The notes under the pieces are model-generated. The model was not told the DNA's origin, searched no databases, and worked only from the letters and a program-made list of their open reading frames with translations. The position numbers and the translations under genes are program-made. DNA of 9,737 bases from Candidatus Saccharibacteria bacterium UBA3829 (GTDB lineage Bacteria > Patescibacteriota > Saccharimonadia > Saccharimonadales > Saccharimonadaceae): positions 8,243 through 17,979 of the forward strand of contig DGIF01000014.1 of NCBI GenBank assembly GCA_002393165.1, given 5' to 3'. This document shows, in pieces, positions 1 to 6,793 of this stretch (position 1 is its first letter; the number at the start of each line of letters is the position of its first letter).

Positions 1-795
1 GTCAAAAAAATAGCCAAAGGCATCAAAAACATCAAAATAATTCATACAGACAACCACGGCGTTAGCTCAGCAAGAAACACTGGCCTGGATAACGCCAGCG
101 GGGAGTACGTTTGCTTTATAGATGCCGACGATTCTTTGGAAGACACCTTCGTTTCCACTTTCCTCAAGCATATGCAGGAAAAGAATTCCGATTTCTGCTT
201 TTCCATCAACACCTGGGGCAAACTGAAACGGCCAGCTAACAATGTCAGAGTCATTTCAGCAGCCGAAGCTGAATCTCTACTACTTAGTCAGCGAGTCAAA
301 GTCGGCTGCTGGAATAAAATGTACAAAAAAGCAGCCATCGCAAACATCCGTTTTCGCAAAGACCTATTTTATGGCGAAGGACTGTATTTTATAAATCAAG
401 TGGCGCATCAAGCCAAGAATATTACAGTCTGCGAAGACGGTCTCTACCACTACCGAAAAGTAAACCCGGAATCCGCGACTACCAAATTCAACATCAAGAA
501 AATGATCAACGGCGAAAAATCCCTTCTCGACATCAAAGAAAATATCATCAAGAATGACGGGGCAAAAGTAAACGCGGTCTGGGCACAGCACTACTGTCTT
601 TTCTGCATCAATGCCATGATCGGATTATTAAATAACAACTTCGCCGACTACAAAAAATGGCACAAAAAAATGCGCAAATACATCATTCCCGCTCTAACAA
701 ATAACGGCGGGCCAAAGGTAAAAATCAAACTGCTGCTAGCCTTCTTATCGCCAAAACTGTGCAGAAAGGTCGTGAGGAGTAACCATGGACAATAA
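1..795 (+). CDS. GT2-family glycosyltransferase, 5' end cut by window
   Basis: The frame is open from the first base, so the gene begins before the window; 264 residues are visible. Residues 15-44 read like the core of a GT-A fold family 2 enzyme: HTDNHGVSSARNTGLDNASG, then a hydrophobic strand ending in FIDADD. DADD (residues 41-44) is the expected nucleotide-sugar/metal-binding DXD motif. An ATG at 136 lies after this motif and would remove the catalytic core, so it is not the start. The basic C-terminus (KVKIKLLLAFLSPKLCRKVV) is typical of capsule and exopolysaccharide transferases. It probably adds one sugar to a lipid-linked repeat unit on the cytoplasmic face of the membrane. Its last 11 bases overlap the flippase gene, so the two are co-transcribed. 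Donor and acceptor sugars cannot be read from sequence. GC is low (22 of 60 bases at 481-540). Confidence 0.9.
   Translation, partial: VKKIAKGIKNIKIIHTDNHGVSSARNTGLDNASGEYVCFIDADDSLEDTFVSTFLKHMQEKNSDFCFSINTWGKLKRPANNVRVISAAEAESLLLSQRVKVGCWNKMYKKAAIANIRFRKDLFYGEGLYFINQVAHQAKNITVCEDGLYHYRKVNPESATTKFNIKKMINGEKSLLDIKENIIKNDGAKVNAVWAQHYCLFCINAMIGLLNNNFADYKKWHKKMRKYIIPALTNNGGPKVKIKLLLAFLSPKLCRKVVRSNHGQ
775..779 (+). promoter_or_regulatory. Ribosome binding site of the flippase gene
   Basis: AGGAG lies five bases before the ATG at 785, inside the coding end of the upstream glycosyltransferase. It fixes the flippase start and shows that genes inside operons here use Shine-Dalgarno initiation. Confidence 0.8.
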
Positions 796-2203
796 AGACA
801 AAAATAAGTATTTATTAAAAAATACTGCTATCTTCGCCATCGGCAACGCAGCGACAAAACTTGTAACCTTTCTCTTAATTCCACTATACACTCACGAATT
901 AACCACTGCGGAATACGGTACCGCCGATCTTCTTTTTGCAATTTGCTCATTCTTGTACCCACTATTCACTCTGAACATCGCTGAAGCAATTTTCAGGTTT
1001 TCCATGGATAGAGGCGCCAGCAACGGCAAGATAACAAAAATCGGTTTCGTTTGTTTCTTTGGATCGATGATCCTAGGAATCCCAGCCGCACTGTTCCTCA
1101 AATTAAGTCCAGACACCGAATCGCTGTCGGTGCTATTCTACTTTTATCTAATCTCAACCTCAGCTAGCCACATACTGCTAGCTTCTATGAAAGGCCGGGA
1201 AAGGCTCAAAATCTTTACAGCCGGCAACATCATCAATACATTCCTCACGGCCTCGTTCGCCATACTTCTTCTCGTAAACTTCAACCTGAAACTCGACGGC
1301 TATTTCCTGTCGTACATCCTATCCAATGCCATCACGATTATCTATGTTCTACTTAGGGGCAACCTACTCTCCGAAAGGAAAACTGAGTTCGACGAAAAAC
1401 TCTTCTTCAAAATGGCAAAATACTCTTCCGTCCTGATTCCTACCACTTTTATGTGGTGGATCATCAACTCATCAGACAAAGTTATGATTACAAACTTTAT
1501 TTCAGCATCAGCCAATGGCATTTACGCTATTTCATATAAAATACCCTCGCTACTAACCGTCATAGCTTCGATCTTTAACCAAGCCTGGGTCTTTTCTGCG
1601 GTCAAACAAAAAGATTCAGAAGATAACGAAAGTTACACCAACACAGTGTTCAATACGCTATCGAGCATCATTTTTGTAACAGCGACCATCCTACTAGCCT
1701 TCATTAAACCAATCATGAGCATCGCGGTAGCCCCTGAATATCACGAAGCTTGGCAATACATTCCATTCCTTATTTTTGGCTTCATATTTATGACTATGTC
1801 GACCTTTATATCATCATCATATAACGCCCATAAAGACAGTAAGGGTATGCTCTTTTCTGGACTAGCTGGCGCTGTAGTCAATATCATACTAAATGGCATT
1901 CTTATACCATTCATGGGAATTTTTGGTGCCGCCACAGCTACGGCCATTAGCTATATTTCTGTTTTCGTCTATCGTTACTTCGATACCAAAAAATACGTCA
2001 AAATACACCTAGGATCAAAACATTTACTATCCTTGATCGTCTTACTCCTTTCGTGCCTGACGACCATTATGCCAACACACGTCGCAATTCCTTGCCAGGC
2101 AATCGAAATTATTTCCATACTAGTAATAAATAAAAACGCTCTTGCAAGTTTTATTAAAGTCATCCACAGTATCGTATTCCGCAAAAAGTCTCCTAGAACA
2201 TAA
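785..2203 (+). CDS. Wzx-like polysaccharide flippase (MOP superfamily)
   Basis: A 472-residue, very hydrophobic protein with about 12-14 predicted membrane helices, the normal size for oligosaccharide-lipid flippases. The N-terminus (KNTAIFAIGNAATKLVTFLL, then IPLYTHELTTAEYGTADL at about residues 12-48) is the characteristic start of the polysaccharide biosynthesis/export family. SDKVMITNF near residue 235 and the following ISYKIP segment also fit. It should move undecaprenyl-linked glycan units from the inner to the outer leaflet. The start is set by AGGAG five bases upstream, and the gene overlaps the preceding GT2 by 11 bases. The downstream LCP ligase could use the flipped product, although that gene has its own promoter. 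GC is low (23 of 60 bases at 1801-1860), unlike the genes after it. Family assignment is firm; the cargo is unknown. Confidence 0.92.
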   Translation: MDNKDKNKYLLKNTAIFAIGNAATKLVTFLLIPLYTHELTTAEYGTADLLFAICSFLYPLFTLNIAEAIFRFSMDRGASNGKITKIGFVCFFGSMILGIPAALFLKLSPDTESLSVLFYFYLISTSASHILLASMKGRERLKIFTAGNIINTFLTASFAILLLVNFNLKLDGYFLSYILSNAITIIYVLLRGNLLSERKTEFDEKLFFKMAKYSSVLIPTTFMWWIINSSDKVMITNFISASANGIYAISYKIPSLLTVIASIFNQAWVFSAVKQKDSEDNESYTNTVFNTLSSIIFVTATILLAFIKPIMSIAVAPEYHEAWQYIPFLIFGFIFMTMSTFISSSYNAHKDSKGMLFSGLAGAVVNIILNGILIPFMGIFGAATATAISYISVFVYRYFDTKKYVKIHLGSKHLLSLIVLLLSCLTTIMPTHVAIPCQAIEIISILVINKNALASFIKVIHSIVFRKKSPRT

Positions 2204-2211
2204 CAGCCACT

Positions 2212-2239
2212 TTGAAATCCATCAATATTATAATATAAT
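2212..2239 (+). promoter_or_regulatory. Promoter of the LCP gene, likely leaderless transcript
   Basis: TTGAAA at 2212-2217 matches the -35 consensus in five of six bases. After a 16-base spacer, TATAAT at 2234-2239 is a perfect -10; a second TATAAT overlaps at 2229-2234 but is poorly spaced. A start about seven bases past the -10 falls on or next to the ATG at 2247. No Shine-Dalgarno sequence precedes that ATG, so the mRNA probably begins at the start codon. Confidence 0.75.
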
Positions 2240-2246
2240 AGACATA

Positions 2247-3749
2247 ATGAAGACCTCATCAAAACACATTAAACCCTCCAATTCCACCAAGCCTCAGAAA
2301 CTCGATAAATTTCTAGGCATCTTAGCCATCGTTTTTTTCTCAACCTTCGTTCTCTCTGCCGCCACTGTTTGCGGCATCATCGTCTGGCTCTCCGTCCTAC
2401 CACTAAAATATCTCCTCGCCCTAGTAGCCGCCACCGCCATCATCGCCATAGTCCTCGGCTTTTTCACTTTCAAAAAGTTCGCCAAGCCAAGGTCCACCCA
2501 CCTTGCTCGCATCATTTGCGCCATCGTTTCCTTCATCCTCACCGGGCTTTTCTGCGTTGCCTTCTTCTACCTCGAGCACACCATCGGTTTCATGAATGAT
2601 CTCCGCCCTGCCGAATACCAAATCGACGAATACCAAGTTCTAGTTAAAAACGACTCCGCCTTCGCAGATCTGGCCGACCTAGACGGCCACGCCATCGCCA
2701 TCTACGATGCCGGCGAAGAAAACTACCAAACCGCACTCGAAGAGCTCCGCGCTAAAATCACTATCGAGCCAGTCGATTACGGTAGCTCCACCAACGCCGC
2801 CACTGCCCTACTTAACGGCGCCGCCGACGCCCTCTTCATCAAAAGTTCCCTCGCCACCGCCCTTTCCGACGTCATGTCCAATTTCAAACTAGACGATCTC
2901 CGCGTGCTCGACACCATCGAAATCCGCACCGAAATCGACACCGTCGCCAGCGACATCAACGTCGCCAAAGATTCCTTCAACATCTTCATCAGCGGCATTG
3001 ACACCCGCGGCGACATCTCCACCGTCGCAAGAAGCGACGTCAACATGTTCGTCACCGTCAACCCCCGCACGCACACCATTCTTTTGACCAGCATCCCGCG
3101 CGACTATTACGTCCAGCTTCACGGCACCACTGGCCTGAAAGACAAACTCACTCACGCCGGTCTTTACGGTATCGACATGTCCATCAATACTCTGCAAGAT
3201 TTATTCGGCGTCAAAATCGACTATTACGTCCGTGTGAATTTTGATTCCACCATTCAGCTCATCGACGCCATCGAAGGCATCGACATTACTCCAGACGCCA
3301 CTTTTTATTCAAAGGTCGACAACGCCTGCTACTTTGAAGACGGCGTCACTAAACATTACTACGGTCGCTGCGCCCTCGCCTACGCTCGCGAACGCAAAGT
3401 CTACGGCACCGGCGATCTCCATCGCATCCAAAACCAGCAAGAAGTCATCATGGCCGTCATCAATAAACTCACCGGCTCCAAAGTTCTCCTCGCCAAATAC
3501 ACCGACATCCTCTCGTCCATGAGCGGCACCCTCGAGACCAACCTCCCGCCCAGCCAAATCTACAAACTTGTCAACGAGCAGCTCGATTCAATGCCGTCCT
3601 GGCACATCGAACGCATCGCGGCCGAAGGCGACCACATCGATGCCCCCACCTACACCTTCGGCAACCAGCTCCTTTACGTCTTTGTCCCACGCGAAGAGTC
3701 AGTCGCCGCCGTCGCCCTCAAAATCCAAGAAGTCATGGACGCAAATTAG
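2247..3749 (+). CDS. LCP (LytR-CpsA-Psr) family cell-wall glycopolymer ligase
   Basis: A 500-residue membrane protein. Three N-terminal membrane helices (about 22-48, 52-75 and 86-108) are followed by an extracytoplasmic part. Residues about 125-235 form an accessory domain with solute-binding-protein-like wording (VLVKNDSAFADLADLDGHAI, then a later ALLNGAADALFI), resembling the architecture of streptococcal CpsA. The LCP domain runs from about 244 to 440: FNIFISGIDTRGD (244-256), ARSDVNMFVTVNP (261-273), LLTSIPRDYYV (279-289), YARER (379-383) and GDLHRIQNQQ (389-398). These carry the Asp and Arg residues that bind the polyprenyl pyrophosphate glycan. The family transfers such glycans to peptidoglycan or protein. 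The frame extends upstream to an ATG at 2142 inside the flippase, but the promoter placement and the normal N-terminus favour 2247. GC is high (37 of 60 bases at 2821-2880). Confidence 0.92.
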   Translation: MKTSSKHIKPSNSTKPQKLDKFLGILAIVFFSTFVLSAATVCGIIVWLSVLPLKYLLALVAATAIIAIVLGFFTFKKFAKPRSTHLARIICAIVSFILTGLFCVAFFYLEHTIGFMNDLRPAEYQIDEYQVLVKNDSAFADLADLDGHAIAIYDAGEENYQTALEELRAKITIEPVDYGSSTNAATALLNGAADALFIKSSLATALSDVMSNFKLDDLRVLDTIEIRTEIDTVASDINVAKDSFNIFISGIDTRGDISTVARSDVNMFVTVNPRTHTILLTSIPRDYYVQLHGTTGLKDKLTHAGLYGIDMSINTLQDLFGVKIDYYVRVNFDSTIQLIDAIEGIDITPDATFYSKVDNACYFEDGVTKHYYGRCALAYARERKVYGTGDLHRIQNQQEVIMAVINKLTGSKVLLAKYTDILSSMSGTLETNLPPSQIYKLVNEQLDSMPSWHIERIAAEGDHIDAPTYTFGNQLLYVFVPREESVAAVALKIQEVMDAN

Positions 3750-3750
3750 T

Positions 3751-3777
3751 AAGTTTTAAAACTAAGCTCCATGTTTT
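3751..3777. repeat. AT-rich palindromes preceding the terminator
   Basis: Directly after the LCP stop codon lies the perfect 12-base palindrome AGTTTTAAAACT (3752-3763), followed by the near-palindrome ATGTTTTAAAAACAT (3771-3785). Both resemble the arms of the terminator that follows and could form alternative hairpins with it. Confidence 0.6.
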
Positions 3778-3822
3778 AAAAACATAGTTCTAAGTTTCAA
3801 AAACTTAGCACTATGTTTTTTT
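3778..3822 (+). terminator. Two-tier intrinsic terminator after the LCP gene
   Basis: AAAAACATAG (3778-3787) can pair over ten bases with CTATGTTTTT (3811-3820). Inside it, CTAAGTTT (3790-3797) pairs over eight bases with AAACTTAG (3801-3808), leaving a CAA loop. The tiers are separated by a two-by-two internal loop (TT/CA). The T-run (3816-3822) is partly the 3' arm. The stem is long but AT-rich. The reverse strand shows an A-run/T-run symmetry, so it may work in both directions. Confidence 0.75.
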
Positions 3823-3853
3823 CATGACGATTCTCGCATTTACATTCCGCTTA

Positions 3854-3862
3854 TGCTATAAT
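3854..3862 (+). promoter_or_regulatory. Extended -10 promoter of the exchanger gene, likely leaderless
   Basis: TGCTATAAT is a perfect extended -10 (TG-N-TATAAT), and no clear -35 is seen. The ATG of the exchanger begins at 3870, eight bases after the -10, so transcription should start on or next to the start codon. The sequence between holds no Shine-Dalgarno element. Confidence 0.75.
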
Positions 3863-3869
3863 ATAAATC

Positions 3870-4853
3870 ATGGAAATTGCATTGCAAGTAGTATTGTTGA
3901 TCGTCGGCTTTGTAGTTCTCATCAAAGGCGCCGATTGGTTAATTGATGGCGCCGTTTCAACGGCCTCACATTTTAAAGTCAGTAAAATGCTCATCGGCCT
4001 CACCATTGTCGCTTTCGGCACCGGCGCACCAGAGCTTGCAGTTTCAATCTCTTCACTTTTGAACGGCACCACCGACATGCTACTCGGCAATGTCATCGGC
4101 AGCAATATTCTAAACATTCTTCTTCTCATCGGTATCGCTGCACTCATTCGCCCCATCCGCGTCAAAAAAGACACTGTCTCCAAAGAACTCCCGCTTCTGC
4201 TTCTCATCTCAACCATCCTCATCGTCCTCTTCCTCGACGTTTTTCTCATGGACGCTGATGTCAACACCATCTCTCGCGCCGACGGCATTATCTGCCTGCT
4301 TTGCTTTACCATCTTCCTTTTCTACATCATCACCATGGCCCGCAAGAATCGCAGCGCCAAAAAGGAAGTCGAGAAGCCCAAGTTCAAACTCAAAACCTCA
4401 GCGCTTCTTATTCTTATCGGTCTTATCGGCGTAGTTGGTGGCTCAGAGCTCGTGGTTAGCTCCGCTTCATCCATCGCCTCAGCCATTGGCGTCTCAGACC
4501 GCATCATCGCCCTTACCATCATCGCCTTTGGTACCTCTCTACCGGAACTCATCACCACTATCAAGGCCGCCAAGAAAGGCGAAACTGAGCTTCTGGTTGG
4601 CAACATCATCGGCAGTAACATCTTTAATATTTGCATCGTACTCGGTCTTCCAGTAGCGCTTTTTGGCACTGTCACACCAGAGAGCTTTGAGGCCCTTGAT
4701 ATCGCCATGCTAGTCGGCTCCGCAGCTATTCTGCTCCTAGTGGCCCGCAGCGGCCGCAAGATCACGCGCAGCGAAGGTTTGCTTATGCTTACCACCTTTG
4801 CCCTCTACTACGGCTACATCATTTTCGCAACACTTTCTACTCTTCCACAATAA
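3870..4853 (+). CDS. CaCA-family Na+/Ca2+ exchanger (YrbG-like)
   Basis: A 327-residue inner-membrane antiporter with the inverted two-repeat layout of the cation/calcium exchanger family. Alpha-1 has VAFGTGAPEL (residues 47-56) and GNVIGSNILN (73-82). Alpha-2 has IAFGTSLPEL (218-227) and GNIIGSNIFN (244-253). The acidic Glu of each PEL and the Asn/Ser of each GSN form the ion-binding centre in the family. A charged loop at about 156-175 (ARKNRSAKKEVEKPKFKLK) separates the halves. Length is normal for bacterial members (about 310-370). It should expel calcium using the sodium gradient; potassium dependence or another cation cannot be excluded. Alpha-1 has Gly where alpha-2 has the usual Ser after GT. 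The gene is a single-gene unit between a terminator and tRNA-Cys. The start is set by the promoter eight bases upstream and by the hydrophobic N-terminus. Confidence 0.93.
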   Translation: MEIALQVVLLIVGFVVLIKGADWLIDGAVSTASHFKVSKMLIGLTIVAFGTGAPELAVSISSLLNGTTDMLLGNVIGSNILNILLLIGIAALIRPIRVKKDTVSKELPLLLLISTILIVLFLDVFLMDADVNTISRADGIICLLCFTIFLFYIITMARKNRSAKKEVEKPKFKLKTSALLILIGLIGVVGGSELVVSSASSIASAIGVSDRIIALTIIAFGTSLPELITTIKAAKKGETELLVGNIIGSNIFNICIVLGLPVALFGTVTPESFEALDIAMLVGSAAILLLVARSGRKITRSEGLLMLTTFALYYGYIIFATLSTLPQ

Positions 4854-4862
4854 AAATTTCTA

Positions 4863-4871
4863 TGGTACAAT
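4863..4871 (+). promoter_or_regulatory. Extended -10 promoter of tRNA-Cys
   Basis: TGGTACAAT has the TG-N-TACAAT pattern and ends 11 bases before the mature tRNA 5' end, giving a precursor leader of about five bases. No good -35 hexamer is visible. Confidence 0.65.
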
Positions 4872-4882
4872 ATCCCATAGAT

Positions 4883-4956
4883 GGTGCTTTGGCGGAGTGG
4901 TTACGCAGCGGTCTGCAAAACCGCGTACACCGGTTCAATTCCGGTAGGCACCTCCA
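4883..4956 (+). tRNA. tRNA-Cys (anticodon GCA)
   Basis: The cloverleaf folds fully. The acceptor GGTGCTT pairs with AGGCACC (one G-T pair). The anticodon stem GCGGT/ACCGC closes the loop CTGCAAA with anticodon GCA at 4915-4917. The T arm is ACCGG-TTCAATT-CCGGT. The discriminator is T (4953), the identity base of cysteine tRNAs, and CCA is encoded (4954-4956). Six T residues (4957-4962) follow immediately and probably end transcription. Confidence 0.96.
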
Positions 4957-4967
4957 TTTTTTATGGA

Positions 4968-5942
4968 CTACAATTTGATTAATGGCTTCTTCGTCTTAGC
5001 CAGTCTCGCCCCCTTTTCGATCAACGCCGCCACCTTCTCGTGCTCTTCTTTTTGCTTAGCCGCATCAAACGCCGCCTGCTGCCGTTTTAAATCACCATAG
5101 AATCCCGTTCCTCGCGCCGCATTCCAGAACAAATTCTCGCACGGCACGCCCTTATAATGCCATGGCTTGTTAAACAAATTAAAATGCACCAATTTCGTCT
5201 CTTTTGGCAAATCCTTTGCCGGCTCCGCATTCCATTCCTTACCGATATAATGTATCTTGTTTCTTAGTATCACATTCACGTAATCCTGATCCGGCGCCAC
5301 GAGATCGGCATCGTATTCTTGGATCAAGCTAATCATCGTCGAAAGATACTTCATTTTGCGCATTTTCTTCAGATCCATCAACATCACACCATCGTTCACA
5401 TACTCATCGTGTGGCACGCCCAAGGCCTTATCCACGTAGTCTCGAAACTCCGGTATCGCCGTCACTTTTGGATCGACCATCGCCGCAATTACTTCGTCAT
5501 CGCTAAGCTCGATGTCGAACAACCCACCAATATCTCCCCGCAAAATCGTATCGCTATCGATGTACACCGCTTTCTCATACATCGGAAAAAGCCGCGGAAT
5601 GAAAAACCGATAATAATACACCGCACTCGAAAAGAAATCGCCCGCGCCTTTCTGCCGTCGCGTACAATACCCCACGATCGCCCTTAGATACAAACTGTGC
5701 GTGATCTTTCGAAACTGGATCGCCATGTTTTTTGTCACTAGGCTCCTCAGCCGCACCCGGTTAGGCCAGCTCAAACCATCGTGCAAAATAATCACTCGGT
5801 AATACCGCTCCTTATTCGAGTGTTGCTCCAAAGAATGAATCGCCGCCGCTGCGTATGGTGCATAGGAATTGTTAATCGTCAAAAACACCGGCACTACTTT
5901 CGTCAACGGATTTAGCGGTTTTCCGGTCGCAAAAATACTCAC
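4968..5942 (-). CDS. GT8-family glycosyltransferase (promoter-distal copy)
   Basis: A 324-residue cytoplasmic protein with the family 8 (GT-A, retaining) pattern. VVPVFLTINNSYAPYAAAAI (16-35) is the nucleotide-binding start. AVYIDSDTILRGDI (125-138) carries the metal-binding DSD. YVNDGVMLMDL (181-191), PDQDYVN (217-223) and HFNLFNKPWHYK (253-264), with its family-typical late His, complete the core. Relatives transfer glucose, galactose or related sugars from UDP donors to glycolipids, LPS or proteins. The C-terminus (about 285-324) is Lys/Ala/Glu-rich and probably helical. It starts with GTG at 5942 in a GTGA overlap with the acyltransferase stop; AAGGAG eight bases upstream supports this. 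No membrane segment is seen, so membrane contact would be through the substrate or a partner. It shares a transcription unit with a PlsC-like enzyme, which points to a glycolipid acceptor (inference). Confidence 0.9.
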   Translation of the reverse strand: MSIFATGKPLNPLTKVVPVFLTINNSYAPYAAAAIHSLEQHSNKERYYRVIILHDGLSWPNRVRLRSLVTKNMAIQFRKITHSLYLRAIVGYCTRRQKGAGDFFSSAVYYYRFFIPRLFPMYEKAVYIDSDTILRGDIGGLFDIELSDDEVIAAMVDPKVTAIPEFRDYVDKALGVPHDEYVNDGVMLMDLKKMRKMKYLSTMISLIQEYDADLVAPDQDYVNVILRNKIHYIGKEWNAEPAKDLPKETKLVHFNLFNKPWHYKGVPCENLFWNAARGTGFYGDLKRQQAAFDAAKQKEEHEKVAALIEKGARLAKTKKPLIKL

Positions 5943-6772
5943 TTCTTTTTCTCCTTTTTCTTATATTCAAAGTACGCGTAAGTGCTCTTCTTGGCATTTT
6001 TTTTCATCGAGTTATACGCTTCTTTCGCCAACTTTGCCCGATTTTCATCATCAGACAACTTCGCATCCGGCCAAAACGGCCCGTCAATATAAATATCCAT
6101 CCGTGGCAGCTCCCCCCGCTTGTTGTCCTTGCGTCGATGATAGGTCGTCGTCATCGTATAAACCGGCAAACCATTCCGCACTGCATATTTGAACGACTTG
6201 TCGCCCGCCGGGAACTTCCTCACGCCCGTGTGATACGGCCACACGTGGGCCTCCGGATACACCACCAGGCATTTCTTCTGCTGAAGCCTTTTGTCCACCG
6301 CTTCATTAAATGCGATCTTTTCGTCCAAAGTCTTCCCCAGCGGCAATCCGCCAAGATACGGCAACAACTTTCCTATCCCCGGCACCTTTAAGTTCACCGG
6401 GCTGATAATCGTGAAAATCCGCCGGTCCGCCGCAATTGCCGGGCCGAACACATCATGAAACGGGTTGGTGTGGTTCGCGTAAATCACATAACCCTTGCCG
6501 CGTGCTTTTTTCAACTTTTCCCGCCCGTAGAACTTCCCCTGCCAATAGCCTCGCTCGTAATACTGCCCGAACAGCTTAAATACCCGGAACAGCCCCGCCG
6601 AATACAGCTTCGTCAGTGGATTACGCGGAATGAATTCGTACCCTTCCGGCAACCCCACTTCGACCTTCTTTTCCTGCTCATCCGTCTTGATCGGATCGTC
6701 TTCCTCGGACTCATAATAAAAAACCCGCTCAGCTTTCGGAATGTCTTTTTGAAATAACTCTGCCTTTGCCAT
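5939..6772 (-). CDS. PlsC-like lysophospholipid acyltransferase with variant motifs
   Basis: A 277-residue protein resembling 1-acyl-glycerol-3-phosphate acyltransferases. FYGREKLKKARGKGYVIYAN leads into NHTNPFHD (residues 100-107), the position of the catalytic NH-X4-D motif. Here five residues, not four, separate His and Asp. VVYPEAHVWPY (170-180) stands where PEGTRS is usual, and RNGLPVYTM (199-207) matches the block-4 Pro region. The N-terminus (1-45) is acidic, and there is no clear membrane helix beyond an amphipathic stretch near 56-70. The predicted role is acyl transfer to a lysophospholipid or glycolipid at the cytoplasmic face. Start ATG at 6772 has AGGAG seven bases upstream; stop is TGA. 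If this is a CPR bacterium, which generally lack fatty-acid synthesis, remodelling of scavenged lipids is plausible. Family is fairly sure; substrate is open. Confidence 0.82.
   Translation of the reverse strand: MAKAELFQKDIPKAERVFYYESEEDDPIKTDEQEKKVEVGLPEGYEFIPRNPLTKLYSAGLFRVFKLFGQYYERGYWQGKFYGREKLKKARGKGYVIYANHTNPFHDVFGPAIAADRRIFTIISPVNLKVPGIGKLLPYLGGLPLGKTLDEKIAFNEAVDKRLQQKKCLVVYPEAHVWPYHTGVRKFPAGDKSFKYAVRNGLPVYTMTTTYHRRKDNKRGELPRMDIYIDGPFWPDAKLSDDENRAKLAKEAYNSMKKNAKKSTYAYFEYKKKEKKK
5951..5956 (-). promoter_or_regulatory. Ribosome binding site for the GTG-started GT8 gene
   Basis: AAGGAG on the minus strand lies eight bases before the GTG at 5942. It sits within the Lys-rich 3' end of the acyltransferase gene and decides in favour of the non-ATG start. 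Confidence 0.8.
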
Positions 6773-6779
6773 TTAATAG

Positions 6780-6784
6780 CTCCT
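6780..6784 (-). promoter_or_regulatory. Ribosome binding site of the acyltransferase gene
   Basis: AGGAG on the minus strand, seven bases before the ATG at 6772, within GAGGAGC. It confirms the start. Confidence 0.82.
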
Positions 6785-6793
6785 CTTTATACC

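Noticed and set aside
2142..2246. Longer LCP protein starting at an upstream in-frame ATG (2142)
   Set aside because: It would overlap the flippase gene by 62 bases and add a non-membrane leader. A well-formed promoter at 2212-2239 lies downstream of that ATG, so the transcript would not contain it.
2369..3759. Open frames overlapping the LCP gene in other frames
   Set aside because: They give low-complexity Pro/Ser/His or Gly/Asp/Val-rich proteins, caused by the C-rich third positions of the LCP codons.
3747..3823. CRISPR array or insertion-sequence end at the palindromic region
   Set aside because: The units are short, differ from each other, have no spacers of constant length, and there is no transposase or cas gene nearby.
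3851..4795. Long open frames antisense to the exchanger gene
   Set aside because: They mirror the exchanger's codon pattern, give Met/Ser/Arg-rich products without recognisable domains, and lie under a gene with clear alpha-repeats.
6786..6791. TATAAA as the main -10 box of the acyltransferase
   Set aside because: Transcription from it would begin beyond the AGGAG ribosome site. The neighbouring TATACT with TG extension keeps that site.
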